Counted from the stretch's first letter, positions 31,908 to 43,278 are shown. The stretch is 64,000 bases of DNA from Isoetes taiwanensis (GCA_021234155.1 JAJEKV010000015.1:2638852-2702851), one strand, 5' to 3'. Program-made: numbers and translations. Notes: a model not told the origin generated them from the sequence alone.

Positions 31908-32420
31908 CCCTGTGATGCAGATGGGGAGCCACTTCCTGGAACTGAATTGAAGGAGATTTGGAGGGTGGCAGATGTTCCACAACATGACAAGTTTCAATAT
32001 ACATACTTTGCCCATAAAATTAATAGCTTTGAGACAGCGCCAGATAATTTGCTTCCCTCGGATTCTCATCTTCGCCTTGATCGTAAAGCCCTTGAGTATG
32101 GGGACTTGTCTAAAACTAGTGCTGAGAAATCAAGAATAAAAGAAAAACAACATGCAGAAAAGAAACATAGAGAAGCTCAACGAGATGAATTTACTCCAAG
32201 ATGGTTCAAGTTGACCGGAGAAGTTACCCTCACACCATGGGGTGACTTACACATTTATGGGTATACTGGCAAGTATCATGAGGAGCGAATTGCCAATCGC
32301 AACTCGGTCCCAGTAGATATGGACCGTCTGAAGCAAACAGAATTCCACCCATGGCAATATAGTGGCGTGGAACCTGCTTGCAAAGCTCCTAAGGAATCTT
32401 CTGATGAATCTCTGTCCTAA
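31908..32420 (+). CDS. Oxysterol-binding-protein-related protein (ORP), last exon
   Basis: After a TTATCAG acceptor the frame reads CDADGEPLPGTELKEIWRVA, then DKFQYTYFAHKINSF, LLPSDSHLRLDRKALEYGDL, KHREAQRDEFTPRWF and PWGDLHIYGYTGKY, ending at a TAA (32418-32420). This is the conserved C-terminal end of plant ORPs, lipid-transfer proteins that carry sterols and phosphoinositides between membranes. The 513 bases have no frameshift or stop, in contrast to the transposon genes nearby. The extra tail after GKYHEERIANRN (to ESSDESLS) is variable in the family. Upstream exons are not in the recognisable part of the window, perhaps because introns are very large, or because this is a terminal fragment. 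Confidence 0.88.
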   Translation, partial: PCDADGEPLPGTELKEIWRVADVPQHDKFQYTYFAHKINSFETAPDNLLPSDSHLRLDRKALEYGDLSKTSAEKSRIKEKQHAEKKHREAQRDEFTPRWFKLTGEVTLTPWGDLHIYGYTGKYHEERIANRNSVPVDMDRLKQTEFHPWQYSGVEPACKAPKESSDESLS

Positions 32421-32588
32421 ACCATTTCACCTGTATATTGTCGAATCTGGCGCATATACCATCCTTTTGTTGTATTTTAATAGAAAGCAGCTTATAGCGA
32501 AATGCTGGTAGATAATTGATTTTGTAGATATCTTCCCTATTTCACGAGGCTACAAGTTGTAGCTATTATAATGTTTGAGATTTTGTAG
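32421..32588 (+). other. Probable 3' untranslated region of the ORP gene
   Basis: Follows the ORP stop, with AT-rich sequence and TTTTAATAG/TATAATG phrases. The segmental duplication begins right after it, so the ORP exon is not duplicated. Confidence 0.4.
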
Positions 32589-34459
32589 GTATATTGCAAA
32601 TGCATGGATCTTCATCAAGTCAGAATGACATGCTCTCTGCAAGTAATTTATTATTTTCGAATCCATTCATTTAAAAGAAAAACTAGCAGTAAGGCAGGCT
32701 TGAGGTAAAGGTTTGCAGTGCTGGTATTAGGTCATGGGGTAGGTGTGTACAGACAAGAAAAATCTTTTACACATATTTAAAATTGAAGAAGAAAGGAAGA
32801 TAAGAGGATGATTGGTTGCATTGCATTGGGGATACAACCAATTTTTGCTTGGTACTATTTCCACTTTAGTTGCGCATAGGCTTCATTTATAGTTTTTGCG
32901 GACTACTACATTGGCAACATGCTTTTGGACCCATGATGGCTCCATTTACAAGCGTACTTAGGACATATTATATAGGAGTAATGCAAATGGAGAAAATCTA
33001 ATATTTATAGAACTTGAACAGGGCAATACAAACTATAACGTATCTAGATTGGGTTCTCTTGTGGTAGGTTAGATGCCTTAGTGGGAATTCATATTTAAGT
33101 CGGACAATACACGCGCTCAAACAATTGAGAAACATCAACGTAAATTATGTGGCATGAATTTATTTATATTCTTATTCTATTCTATTCTATGAACCTATTT
33201 TTAGGAAAGAGAGAACTGTCTCAAACGAGAATGTAGCAGAGGAATTTTATTTAAAAGTGACCTCTACCAAGAAAGTTAAGAGCACAAGAACAAGATTTTA
33301 GGGACTATGATTGAAGAAAATAACAAAAGTCCAACAAATGTTCACTTCATTATAACGTTGAAGAAATAGTATTCATATCATAGACTACATATCAGAAAAT
33401 TAATACGGAAGGTGTTAGCATGGACCTGCGGAACAACTATGCCATATTAGCTTAAGGGGTAGAACCTTACCACACCAAAGGATGTCATGAGCTTGCTTAA
33501 CATGGTGTGAGCGCCAAGCCCAGAAGCCCACTAGAGGATCGAATAGAAAGGAGAGTGTAGTTGTGGTATAATTGTAACTCGCTTTTATTTGTAATTTAAT
33601 AGGTTTTAGATAAATGTGTATTAGCTTTGTTCAGCTCTTTGGCTACTTGTGTTCTTGTTCGTATTCATCTTCATACTTTGTCAAGTCACAATTTCAATTG
33701 GTTACAACTATGTTGATAATTTTCACTAGAGGATTAGAATTGCACGTTAATCCTTTCATTCTTCCAATACTATTGTAAAGCGACACATACGTTTTTATTG
33801 TATTAGATTATGAATATTCATCATAGCCTATTGATGGCAAAGATCTACAATGGCAATTATAAAATGTCGAATAAAGTGTTTGCTTTATCTATAGACTCAC
33901 TTTGGACTAAAATATGTTATCACATAACCATTACGTCAAAGATATTTATTCCATACATCATGTGCCAATGAAGCATGTTATTACAACTTCCAACAAGAAA
34001 AAACGCCTCAATCACGACCCTTGTTGTCAGCCGTGTTGTGGATATCCCCAAGTGTCAGCCACATTTGATGCATATATAAGAATATTCATTTTGTTTTACT
34101 AGTCCCCTTTCATTTTGTTTTTATTGCCCCCTAGCTAAGATGTCTGATAATAACAAAAAAGCTGCAGCATTATTTGGATCCCATTGTATCTGATCTCCAT
34201 CATGACAATGTCAACATCAAATCTGCAGGAACCAAGCATGATAGTATTATAATAGATGTCATCCTTTTCTTCCATTGCTAGCTTGCATGTAACTATTTAG
34301 CTTATCTCCTTCACATAACAAAATCCAAGCATGTAAACCATGTCGTTAGCATGTAATGTAAAATTGCACCATAGATGCATTTAAAGTTGCAGCCATCAAC
34401 ATATTTCTTCTCACAAAACTAGTTGGCTTTTCTATCTTCGAACTTGCTTTCTTCTCCAC

Positions 34460-35573
34460 TAGACTTCTTGAGTTCTTTCAACCATTTGGTAGTAGTATCG
34501 GGGTTCCTCAGGGATGCCCTCTCTCCCCAACATTGTTTGGGCTTTACATTGATCAATTGGAAAGCTGGCTTGCTGATAATGGGGGCGACAGAGCTCAGCT
34601 TCTCCACCAGATCATCAGGCAGTTAATATATGCTGATGATGTGGGCCTCCTAGCTTACACACCAACCAGGGAAAAAATTAAGGAACGTTTATATTCAAAG
34701 TGGTGAAATAGACTTGGCTAAAGTATGCGAAAAGTTGAGGTGAAAGCTTCTAATGTTTAGCTAAACTTTCTAAATTTTGCCACATGTACCTTCTTACGTT
34801 TGGCTAAACTTTTATTTAAAAAAAAAAAAATCTTCTATCCTTTGACTATTTTGCACTAATTCAAGACCTAAATATTAACTTACTAAAATAAATATGAAGG
34901 CTATAGGATAATTTGGCTAAAGTACACTAAAATTTGACGTAAAAGCTTCTAAGTTTTGGCTAAACTTTCCAAATTTTGGCAGTTACACTTTCTTGCAATT
35001 AGCTAAAGTCGGACAAAAATGGAGGTGGGGCGTGAAATAGACTTGGCTAAAATTTTGTTTTTTTGAGCCCAAAAAGGGCCATAGTTTAGCCAATTTTTTT
35101 CTAAACAAGGCCAAAATTTTGCCATTTAGCTAAGTTTAGCCAAGACGGGATTCTTGCCTCTTTAAAGGGCGGCCCTTAATTGCCACATTGTCTATTTTTA
35201 AAAGGTGGTCAATATGGATGATGCTCGTCTCTCTAACCTAGCTTATATCATGGCAATGGGGCCGCAGCGCCTCAAGACCTGCTGGAGGGAAAAGAGAGCT
35301 CAATGGTTGGCTAGATGGAATGTGCAGGAGCACAGGTGTATACATGTGCAAACAGAAGCAGATCGCTATAGCTTGAGGCAGTACCTTGACGCTTGCTTCC
35401 TTAGCAAGCTTTGGGACGCCAGTGCCCTTGAACAGGTCAAGACAGCACACTACCAGCGCCACATAAATCCCACATTGGAACGAGGCCCGCAATGCTACCT
35501 GCGTACCTACTTGCCCATGAAAAGGCGCAGACTCATTGCCTCCATTCGCACAGAAGCACACTTGAGCAGCTAA
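34460..35573 (+). pseudogene. LINE reverse-transcriptase fragment split by a MITE
   Basis: 34470-34700 reads VPQGCPLSPTLFGLYIDQLE, then LIYADDVGLLAYTPT, that is RT motifs B and C. A short element (34711-35146) follows. Then 35205-35573 reads ARLSNLAYIMAMGPQRLKTC, YLPMKRRRLIASIRTEAH and stops. Both parts resemble the LINE at 47430-50067 (QGCPLSPTLFGLYIDSLE, GPQRLKR, KKRRAIAAIRTGSH). The first part changes frame once near 34500. Catalytic YADD is present but the protein is far from complete. Confidence 0.75.
34711..35146. mobile_element. Short element with TTGGCTAAA terminal repeats
   Basis: Starts GACTTGGCTAAA and ends TTTAGCCAAGAC, a 12-base imperfect inverted repeat. The inside is made of repeats of the same words (TTTGGCTAAACTTTCCAAATTT, AAGCTTCTAA twice). 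It splits a LINE fragment, which supports insertion. TSD not resolved. Looks like a MITE. Confidence 0.55.
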
Positions 35574-35814
35574 TTAGTTTTCCATAATCAATGAATCGTA
35601 TCACCAGAGACCTGTTTCTGTCCTAAATTATTCTGAGAGAATGGATGGAAGATTCAAGGAAGATAGAATAAATATATGATAGCAAGTTTATCATTGTACT
35701 ATGCAGGTATGAAACATGTCATAATTTTACTCGATATCCGTGACTCACGGGATAAAGCAGATTCATGGAACTGGGGAAAAACGTACATTGACATAGAACT
35801 ATCCTTTCAAATAA

Positions 35815-36731
35815 TAAGAAATCAATTAGTGCCTCTCTTGTCCCTTGCAAAATGTGGTAATCCTCTTTGATCCAATCGACTGGCTTCAGATCGATGTAAT
35901 TCTTGGCATAGCACAAAATCAGTAATATATGTTCCTTAAAATGACAAGTCATTTTTATAAAAAGTGACAGAAAAAATGCACATTTGCTTTCTCAAGATCC
36001 TCTTGATACAAATAATATTCAAGTTCAGAGGCTGCCATTGGAATGTAACTGCCAAGTTCTTCTGCTTTCTTGATTTGATCTCTCAGAATTGATCTGGGAG
36101 CATGAAGAGCTAGCTCGTGGCTTTTCTTATCGGGTAAAAGCATGTTAGGGTGTCCCTTAAAAAGTATTATTTAGTGACTAAAAAGGTACCTAAAAAGGTA
36201 GCCAGGACTGGGTACTGGGTACCTGTATAATATCTCAATATAAGGTATGTTTTAGAACTTTTTATATATATATTGATCTCCGATAGCATTATCTTTATCT
36301 TAACATTGAATATTACCATGTCCTTGACTTTTATTTTGGATTTTTGTATTAGTTTTAATGAAAAGAAAAATGAGAAAGTACCCAGTTCAGAAGTACCTAG
36401 TGTATGTACTTTTGCAGGTTCCAAAAGTGGTACACCCTAACATGCTTTTACCCTATCGACCACATCACATAGGACTAAAGCTATTTTTTCTAGCCTATAC
36501 TGAATCATTAGCAAAAACACCATATTAGGAAAAAAGAATACAAGGCTCACCTCGTTACAATGCGGACAGTCCTAAGTTGAGGAACCAGGTGAATATCCTG
36601 ATACCCAAGCTCCTAACTGACATACTTATACCATGAAACTGCCTCCATGTTTAAGTCGATTGCTAGTAGATATGAACAAGAATGAGTATCATCGCATCTT
36701 GTGCTTTAGAAAAGAAATGCCCAAAGATATC
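35815..36731 (-). pseudogene. Type-I glutamine-synthetase-like gene fragment interrupted by a MITE (copy 1)
   Basis: Three exon pieces run right to left. Exon A (36731-36551): HSCSYLLAIDLNMEAVSWYK, then YVS*ELGYQDIHLVPQLRTV. Exon B (from about 36490, with the MITE 36132-36453 inside): EKIALVLCDVVDKKSHELAL, then HAPRSILRDQIKKAEELG and ASELEYYLYQEDLEKA. Exon C (about 35925-35815): KNYIDLKPVDWIKEDYHILQ, then GTRE. These match in order the family blocks GY.DFHLVPD, ALVLCD, PRSILR.Q, ATELEFYL and W..EDYH.LQGTRE of GSI-type ligases that join ammonia or amines to glutamate. Exon A has a TAG (VS*EL) in both duplicate copies, probably an original TGG, and the N- and C-termini are missing. Splice sites A-B are consistent (GTGAGCC donor). 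Confidence 0.8.
36132..36453. mobile_element. 322-bp MITE with the same TIR type as the 10-kb transposon (copy 1)
   Basis: Perfect 22-base inverted repeats at 36132-36153 and 36432-36453 (beginning GGGTAAAAGCATGTTAGGGT). TSD TATC at 36128-36131 and 36454-36457. Compared with the 10-kb element the TIR differs at only three or four positions. Cutting it out with one TATC leaves VLCDVVDKKSHELAL in frame on the minus strand, exactly the expected glutamine-synthetase sequence, so the insertion boundaries are certain to the base. Confidence 0.93.
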
Positions 36732-37004
36732 CTGTTTTCATCAACAATGTAGAAGTATAACTCAGATATTCAAGACCCTAATATTATATTTGTAGATTTC
36801 AAGTAGATGAATTGAATTTTGTTTGCAGAGATCACTATTTTGCTTTAAGACCAGAAACCCCAAAGTAAATGGCTATAATTTGGTTGTATGCTCATAATAG
36901 TGGCTATAATAGTGGCACACCAAGCCTAACTTCGATCAGCACATCAAGCAAATAGAAACGAAATTGGTGAAGTGGCTAAGCAATCGAGAACTCTGGGACA
37001 GAAT

Positions 37005-37262
37005 TTATGCTCTGATGGAATCCAGCTCGATGGCTTCTATACCGTTATTGAGGGTTGAATAGAACTCCATTGTTTCTTTATCACCAAGGAGTATCCGACC
37101 CCTCCAAATTTGTCTATTTTGCGCCTCCAAATCTGGAACATGCTTGCAAAGGTGGGCTGCCCATATATCTGAAACAATATATGATACCACTTTTGAAAGG
37201 TAGATATGAGATAACACAGAATCTAGGATAATGTGGTGGTCTGTAGAGCAGAAAAAAAACAC
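37005..37262 (-). CDS. Unknown open frame conserved in both duplicate copies
   Basis: Reads SYIVSDIWAAHLCKHVPDLE, then AQNRQIWRGRILLGDKETME and FYSTLNNGIEAI, after an ATTGTTTCAG that could be a splice acceptor. Copy 2 (59321-59641) has an identical core with a different 3' frame (AIRAGF..) because copy 1 has CTCGATGG where copy 2 has CTCTGATGG. No family recognised. It could be an exon of a minus-strand gene. Confidence 0.4.
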   Translation of the reverse strand: MFFFCSTDHHIILDSVLSHIYLSKVVSYIVSDIWAAHLCKHVPDLEAQNRQIWRGRILLGDKETMEFYSTLNNGIEAIELDSIRA

Positions 37263-38407
37263 AAAGAATGTACCCTACTTGTTTCTTGAAAAAATCCAGG
37301 ATGATGGAAGAAAACTTACAGGTGATTCGTCACATTCTGGAGCCAACGCCACTGTGAGGAGCTCCGGCGATGGAGCCCTCGATCGTTTTGATGTCGGCCT
37401 TGGACGGAGTTAACAAAAGTAAATGGAGGGGTCTGAGGATAAATTTTGGTCGATGAATCATGAAGTTGTTAACTACATGTTAAAACTTAACATAACAAAA
37501 ATCAATGTGAAAGGGGGTTAAATGCCTAATTTAAAATTTGTTAAAAATTAATCCCTTCAATTTAACAAATTTCTTAACAAAAAACACGTGTGTTACTAGT
37601 TAACTTAAATTTTCCTAACTTAACAAAATTAACTCCATGGTGTGCTAAAAAATGAGGCATCCGATTTTTTAGAAGGCCTAAATTCAAATTTGAAAAGAAA
37701 TCAGGCATAGTTATTCAATTCATCTCAGCTCTACAGCAGCGTTCAACGTTCGTATGTAATATTGTCATTTTGTTTCTATCTGTATATTTCTTCTTCAATC
37801 TTTTTGGGTTGCCCCTAGGGGGGCAAACCCTCGTTTATGTGGGTTTGTGGGATATACTGAGTATATGCTGGAATATACTCAGTATATGTTGATGACTGCT
37901 AAAAACCCTTTGTTCCCTGTAAATGCACGATCAGTTGCGTTGTGGATCAAGGATGTTCTGGACCGGGTAACTGGCAGCTCCAATCTGATGAATAAGAACA
38001 CAGCCAGGGCGTGAACGGTGGCCGGGAGGGATCGGTTTATTTCGAGCAAGGGAGGGTCGTTTTAATAAAGGGTTTTAGTCTCTCTGTTGACTGCTTTGCT
38101 AGGTTTCTTGCAGGGACATGGCCGACTGCTTAATCGGCTTGCACTGCCATGGTCATGCTTGGTGGAGGCCTCTGGAACAAAGCTTTCCATGGCTAATCAA
38201 ATTTTGTAAGTATGTGTTTTATTTGGCATTTTCTACCTTATGGGTTCTCTTTCTGTCAGTCATATTTTCTAACGAAGTTTTCTTCCCGGGTTCTGTCTGT
38301 GCTCCGGTCCTGTTTGGTGTTCTCTGCATTTCCATGCCCGGTCCATTTGGTCCAACAATTTCGGTTTTAGGTTGTTGGTACGGTCGGTAAAGCTTCAATT
38401 AATTTTA
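37263..38407. other. No gene recognised
   Basis: AT-rich with AACTTAAC-type words at 37470-37640 and short plus frames (GDSSHSGANATVRSSGDGAL near 37340, present in both copies). Nothing assignable. Confidence 0.4.
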
Positions 38408-38689
38408 ATGAGAGACGGAACTTGTAGCATAGTTGATGGCCCAGAAGCAAAACCGGTAGATGCCTCTAAACTTCAAGAGTGGCAGAAGGCTACGTTCACC
38501 TTGTGGACAAAAGGCTCCAAATATAACTGGGATACCTTAGTGGAAGCATTTGGCAGCAAGGGAAAGAGTCGTGAGTTGGCATTGAAGCAGCAAGTGTTTG
38601 ATGTGACTGAGTGTTGGAATAGCAAGGTTGAAGGCAGTAGTGTCAGTAGAAGATCAAATGGCAGTATTATTGAAAACATTAGCTCCTGA
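38408..38689 (+). CDS. Unknown 93-codon ORF, possibly gag-like
   Basis: Starts MRDGTCSIVDGPEAKPVDAS, then KLQEWQKATFTLWTKGSKYN and LALKQQVFDVTECWNSKVEG. The EW....F..W.. and L..Q.F....... pattern recalls the N-terminal gag of Copia-type retrotransposons, but the match is weak. In copy 2 (60780-61020) the frame is broken at sites where CAG or CTG became CGG/CG. Confidence 0.35.
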   Translation: MRDGTCSIVDGPEAKPVDASKLQEWQKATFTLWTKGSKYNWDTLVEAFGSKGKSRELALKQQVFDVTECWNSKVEGSSVSRRSNGSIIENISS

Positions 38690-39840
38690 TGTCTCTTATT
38701 GAAGATTGTGGATAGGTTGGAACTAGGCAACCTCTAGAAAGGGCTCCTACTGACTGAATTATTTCTCTGCAAATATTAAATGCTATTGTAAATCAAAGTT
38801 TCTCTTTACCATATTATTATTGCCATTGTTTCTGGCTATGAGACTTTGCAAGTATTCCAAAAGATGCCTTCACTGAGAACTGTGGAGATTGTGGAAGGAA
38901 ACTCCATGTGAGTGCTGGGCACTTTTTTGCAAGTTGGTACAGAACATAGATTTTTTTTGTATAGCTACATGCAAAGGAAAGGCAGCATAGGTTTGATTCT
39001 ACGTCTCTGGACTGCATCATGCAAGTAGTCATAGGTGTATGTCAGTATTTGCCTAAGATTGATTCATTGATGAATGCTTAAAAAGCATGTCGGTGCAGAT
39101 TGGAAAATGATGATGCTGCATTTTTGGACCTTAAGGGTTGGCCCTGCACATAGCCTGCTATGCAAGGCCATTGTTTGTACTGTAACAGGGTCTCTTTTTG
39201 CTTTCTCATTTCCATCTTTAATTATAAGTTAAGGGAATAAATCTCTATGGCACATTATTCAAAAGCATTCATTGTTTAAAAGAAAACTATGTGATGCAAT
39301 GCAGGAGGTGCAGGAAGATGCCGTCTGTGATGTTGTGCGCTGCTAGTCACATTCTTGCCATCGTGCAGGAAAAAGGTTAGCTTTGGTTCTCATTGTGAGT
39401 TTTCTGCATGTAGGTACCTGCCTTTAATAGAAGCAGATCTCAGGGAATATATGTGGGAATCAGAATCCTATCATCCTTCCTAGAACATTTAAGGTAAATT
39501 TCTTCTTTTTAGAGTTTTGCCTCATAGTGAACACAACAAACATGCTTAAGCTATTTGTCAATGTGATAGTGTTAATAATAAAGTGGACGGTATGCATTTT
39601 AGGAGACATATATAAGCTCGGAGTAGATCAATTTGCTAACTGTCTGTAGTGAAATCATTCTACAGGTGTATCAGAAATACAGTACATACGGCAAGCTACT
39701 ACTGCTTTGTTAACGTCCACAGCTTGGAGCAAAGTTGGTAAACAAAGTAGATTTGTTGCAACATTCCTTTTATTCCGTACCTTGTAGAAGCTCCATCATG
39801 AGCTCCATCTGAGTATAGAAATTATATATGCATTTGAATC
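38690..39840. other. No gene recognised
   Basis: Intron-like AT-rich sequence shared by both duplicate copies. Confidence 0.4.
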
Positions 39841-40389
39841 CAACATATAAAAATTAAATCCCCCAACACATAACAACCATTGACATTAACAACCAACACA
39901 TAACTACCATTGACATTAATTAACATAACCATTGGGTCCAACACATTTAAATTAAAATCCCCCTTAAACCCCCTTTGGTTTGGGTGCATATTCACACGGG
40001 GGGTGACTCCGGGCAACGAGAGCTGTTGGATAGGCATATTCACCCCTTATTCCTTAATCTATACCGTACGTAAAGTTCCTCGTTTGTGGGGTATGCAAGT
40101 ACAAAATTTGCTATACTGTATAATAAGATTTGCAAAATACTATAAGATTTCAAGTTTTAATACTATATGGTGTTGATTTCAGTGCGTGCAAAAATACAAT
40201 TATGAGGGCTCTCGCCGCCCCTACGCCACCCCCCGTGTGAATATGCACCCAAACCAAAGGGGGTTTAAGGGGATTTTAATTTAAATGTGTTGGACCCAAT
40301 GGTTATGTTAATTAATGTCAATGGTAGTTATGTGTTGGTTGTTAATGTCAATGGTTGTTATGTGTTGGGGATTTAATTTTTATATGTTG
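39841..40389. mobile_element. Foldback element with about 165-base inverted arms
   Basis: The left arm (39841-40005) begins CAACATATAAAAATTAAATC and ends TTCACACGGGGGGTG. The right arm (40227-40389) is its inverse with few differences, and the spacer is 221 bases. The transcript or single strand would form a long hairpin. No coding. TSD unclear. A duplicate copy lies at 62215-62760. Confidence 0.85.
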
Positions 40390-41176
40390 ATGTTAATGGT
40401 TTGTGTTGCAAAAAAATTTTGGCCCCTTCTTGGGGCCTTAGGGACGCCCCCCCGTGTGACAAAAATTTTAGAATTCAAACCAAAAAAACTAGAATTCATT
40501 TCGGGCTTTCATCACCGTAGCTTTTGAATTTGATCACAATAAAACAAATAGAACATAAGTAAAAGTTACCATAAAGATAGAGCAGATTGATCCCATTATT
40601 TCGAAAGTCATAAAGTTTACAACACAAAGAAAACCCTCGTTATTATGCTACATATTGTTACTTCCGCTACAACTATTTCTCTTTCACAATGACACCATTG
40701 TTTATCAATCCATATGATTTTGGATGCTCCATCTCTAGCTTAAAGGTAATGCATGATTCACCTTTACGGTTCGATTAAAGTTCCAAACCTACAATATAAA
40801 TGTATTCTTGTGGCCACTTTGTTTGACCTGATTCAAGCGTGACATGGAAAAGGGCGTGGAATAATACTGTTGTGTGCATAAGAATCCGTTTGTTGATTGA
40901 AGCTAAAGGCTGGCCGCTATGAACAATCCGAAGCCGTAAATATCCAAGAGTTGAAAGCAAACAGAGGGCCTAAACTTGAATCTGCAAAGAAATCATAGGA
41001 AGGAAACAAAAGGGAGTTTTGCAAAGACTACATTGTAGAATCGGGAAACCAATACCTTGTAAAAAACATTATGCTAATCAAGAAACATTAAAAACAAATA
41101 CCTTTGTAAGTGTGAGCAAAAATCCATCTCGTGGGTAGTAAAATCCACTCCGCAATAAGAATCCAAGAGGGCAAGT

Positions 41177-41292
41177 ACACATGCACACACATGCACACAT
41201 GCACATGCACTTGCACTTGCACGTGCATATGAACATGCACATGCACACACATGCACATGCATGTGCACATGCACATGCACACACTTGCATAG
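41177..41292 (+). repeat. CATGCA/TGCACA microsatellite
   Basis: Alternating CACATG and TGCACA words over about 115 bases. All six frames are open, producing Cys-Met-His-rich false ORFs. Repeated in copy 2 at 63551-63664. Confidence 0.95.
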
Positions 41293-41564
41293 TGTTCATG
41301 CACAAACACATGCAGAGAAAGACAACAACCCTCGGATTTTTCCAACCAACGAAAATCAACGGCCCATAAAGGGTGCACTCTAGAAATACTATTTAGTACA
41401 CCTCAACGAATACAACAACGAAATCATAGAAAAACCATATGAAAAAGCGTATAAAAATCTAAAAGTAACCCCCTGTTATTATGCTACATATTAGGTCTTA
41501 TAATGTTCATGAATATTACAAATTTACACATTTGATACCTAACTTATAATGGTACTCTATGCAG

Positions 41565-42041
41565 CTAGAAAAACTTGCTGGTGCTCATGTAATAGCCACA
41601 AGTGGGGCACGGATGTCGAGTTAATTAAAAGCCTAGGTGCTGATGAAGTGCTAGACTACAAGACTCCAGAAGGGATTGCATTAAAGAGCCCTTCGAGTTG
41701 CAAATTTAATGTCGTCATTCATCGCTAGAAATGGGATTCCTTGGTCTACATTTCAAGATGTTCTTGCTAGAAGAGCAAAGAGTGGTCGATCTTTATCGCT
41801 ACTTTAGGTGCAATCATGAGGAGTGGTCTTATGTTCCTTACCTTGGCAAAGCAAAAGTTGCTACCTTATTTCTGGTCACCAAATAGCAAGGATCTTGAAA
41901 ATCTAATGGACTTAATCAAAGATGGTAAATTGAAAACGATAGTTGATTCCAAGTACACCTTAGCAGATTTTGAGCAAGCATGGACAGTGTTCTGAACGAC
42001 ATGCTACAGGCAAAATCTTAGTGGAAATAGCCAAACTATGA
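41565..42041 (+). pseudogene. Quinone oxidoreductase (CEQORH-like) C-terminal exon, frame-damaged
   Basis: After a TATGCAG acceptor: EKLAGAHVIATSGA, then VELIKSLGADEVLDYKTPEG, IALKSPSSCKFNVVIH, NGIPWSTFQDVLARR, KQKLLPYFW and DLENLMDLIKDGKLKTIVDS, ending GHATGKILVEIAKL at a TGA (42039-42041). This matches the C-terminal part of the plant chloroplast-envelope NADPH quinone oxidoreductase family. Frame changes occur near 41610 (GGCACGGATG, against GCCGCGGATG in copy 2), near 41730, near 41790 and near 41996. The remaining codons are well conserved, so damage is recent or is sequencing error. Only this last exon was found. Confidence 0.8.
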
Positions 42042-42716
42042 TTCTGTACATTGTGGCTGATGGCTTATTGATTTTTGAACTTTTATGTATTTATTCCTTT
42101 GTATATTTCTGTTATTGTAATTCAATACTAGTTTGTTCCATTTTTCTAGATTTATCTTCACTCTTATAATGCGCGATACCAATGATGCATTAATTCGCAC
42201 TGAACAACTACAAAAAGTGATTCTAGGGACAATCATCATGTAATAAACCGAGCGTCTTAAATATCAACTTGAACCAAAGAAAATACAGGATGTGTTTGTG
42301 GACAAAGAGTTTTTTCTGTGTTGTGATGTTAAAGTCAAAGCACACTGGTTCAAACATGACAGTGGATGATATTCTAAACCGTAATAAACACTCTTTTAGT
42401 TACATTTGATGAAACTACCTCTCATCTTGTTTATGACTTCTCTTCAAGTACAAATTTTTCTTAAACGAGGACTTAGGCATTTTTAGTTTACACCAGTTTG
42501 CTTCGTATTTCCAATCCACGTTGTAGATTGTTGATAACACATGAAGCATTGTCCTTTAATATTCCTTCCCATCCCATGTTTGCTGGCCTCAAGGGGTGTT
42601 ATTGGCCATTGCACTAAATGTTTTACATCATATGCGTTGAATGGATGTAAACACAATGGACTTATTATAATGGTCAATTACAATGGTCAATTGTAGACGC
42701 ATCAATGAGCCTTGCA
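42042..42716. other. No gene recognised
   Basis: AT-rich sequence following the oxidoreductase stop. Includes likely 3' untranslated sequence (TTTATTCC, TGTAATTCAATAC) up to about 42130. Confidence 0.4.
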
Positions 42717-42740
42717 AAGGAAGGAAGGAAGGAAGGAAGG
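42717..42740 (+). repeat. (AAGG)6 microsatellite
   Basis: Six tandem AAGG units. Confidence 0.9.
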
Positions 42741-42936
42741 GCAACCCATTGATGCGTTAGCATCTTGTTTCTTTTGCCTTCAAATCCGACTCCGGCAACT
42801 CCTTTCATTTCTTGCCATATCTGTTCGTTTTCCTTTTTGTTTGATCCATTTTTGCTGTAGATTTTTCAAGATGGACCTTTCTGGTGCCCAGAAGAGGATC
42901 AAAAAGCGTATTCAAGCCACTGCTTTTTGGTAAAGA

Positions 42937-43278
42937 TTATACTGGAGTAAACCTACCAATCCATAAATCAGATCTTTTGTGCTTCCTATTGACAGCTCCA
43001 GATCCACGGCTATGAGGAACATAAGTTTTGGTATAATTACCGTTCGTTCGCAGCTGCCTCTGGAAAGAATCCAAAAAATAAAAAAAGTTGTCTATTAGCC
43101 ACGCCTTTTCTGAAATGGCTCTGGCATCTTTGAAGATTTCAAGATATTGTAAGCCCAATATTTCTGACTCATGAATGCTAAGAAGCTCTGCAATAGCCTT
43201 TGCCGTGCCAATGAATACCATAATTTTGCAATTTTTCTTGTGCCTCTGTGGCCATTTTTGTGCAACTTCTATTTCCAC
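42937..43278 (-). CDS. Unknown 113-codon open frame
   Basis: MEIEVAQKWPQRHKKNCKIM, then ELLSIHESEILGLQYLEIFK and KAWLIDNFFYFLDSFQRQLR, ending SDLWIGRFTPV. Composition looks protein-like (amphipathic helices, balanced charge) and it is the longest minus frame in the region. No family, promoter or splice evidence. Confidence 0.35.
   Translation of the reverse strand: MEIEVAQKWPQRHKKNCKIMVFIGTAKAIAELLSIHESEILGLQYLEIFKDARAISEKAWLIDNFFYFLDSFQRQLRTNGNYTKTYVPHSRGSGAVNRKHKRSDLWIGRFTPV

Larger units (their letters stand above)
32589..41626 (+). repeat. Segmental duplication, copy 1 (about 9.04 kb)
   Basis: Matches 54975-64000 collinearly and in the same orientation from GTATATTGCAAATGCATGG to the quinone-oxidoreductase exon. 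It continues past the window in copy 2. Contents: unassigned AT-rich sequence (32589-34440), LINE fragment, MITE, glutamine-synthetase-like pseudogene with a MITE inside, two unknown ORFs, a foldback element, a CATGCA microsatellite and an oxidoreductase exon. Differences are mostly small indels, many at CAG/CTG. Confidence 0.95.

Noticed and set aside
41078-41378. Cys-Met-His-rich open frames on the minus strand (and 63444-63732)
   Set aside because: They are translations of a CATGCA microsatellite open in all frames.
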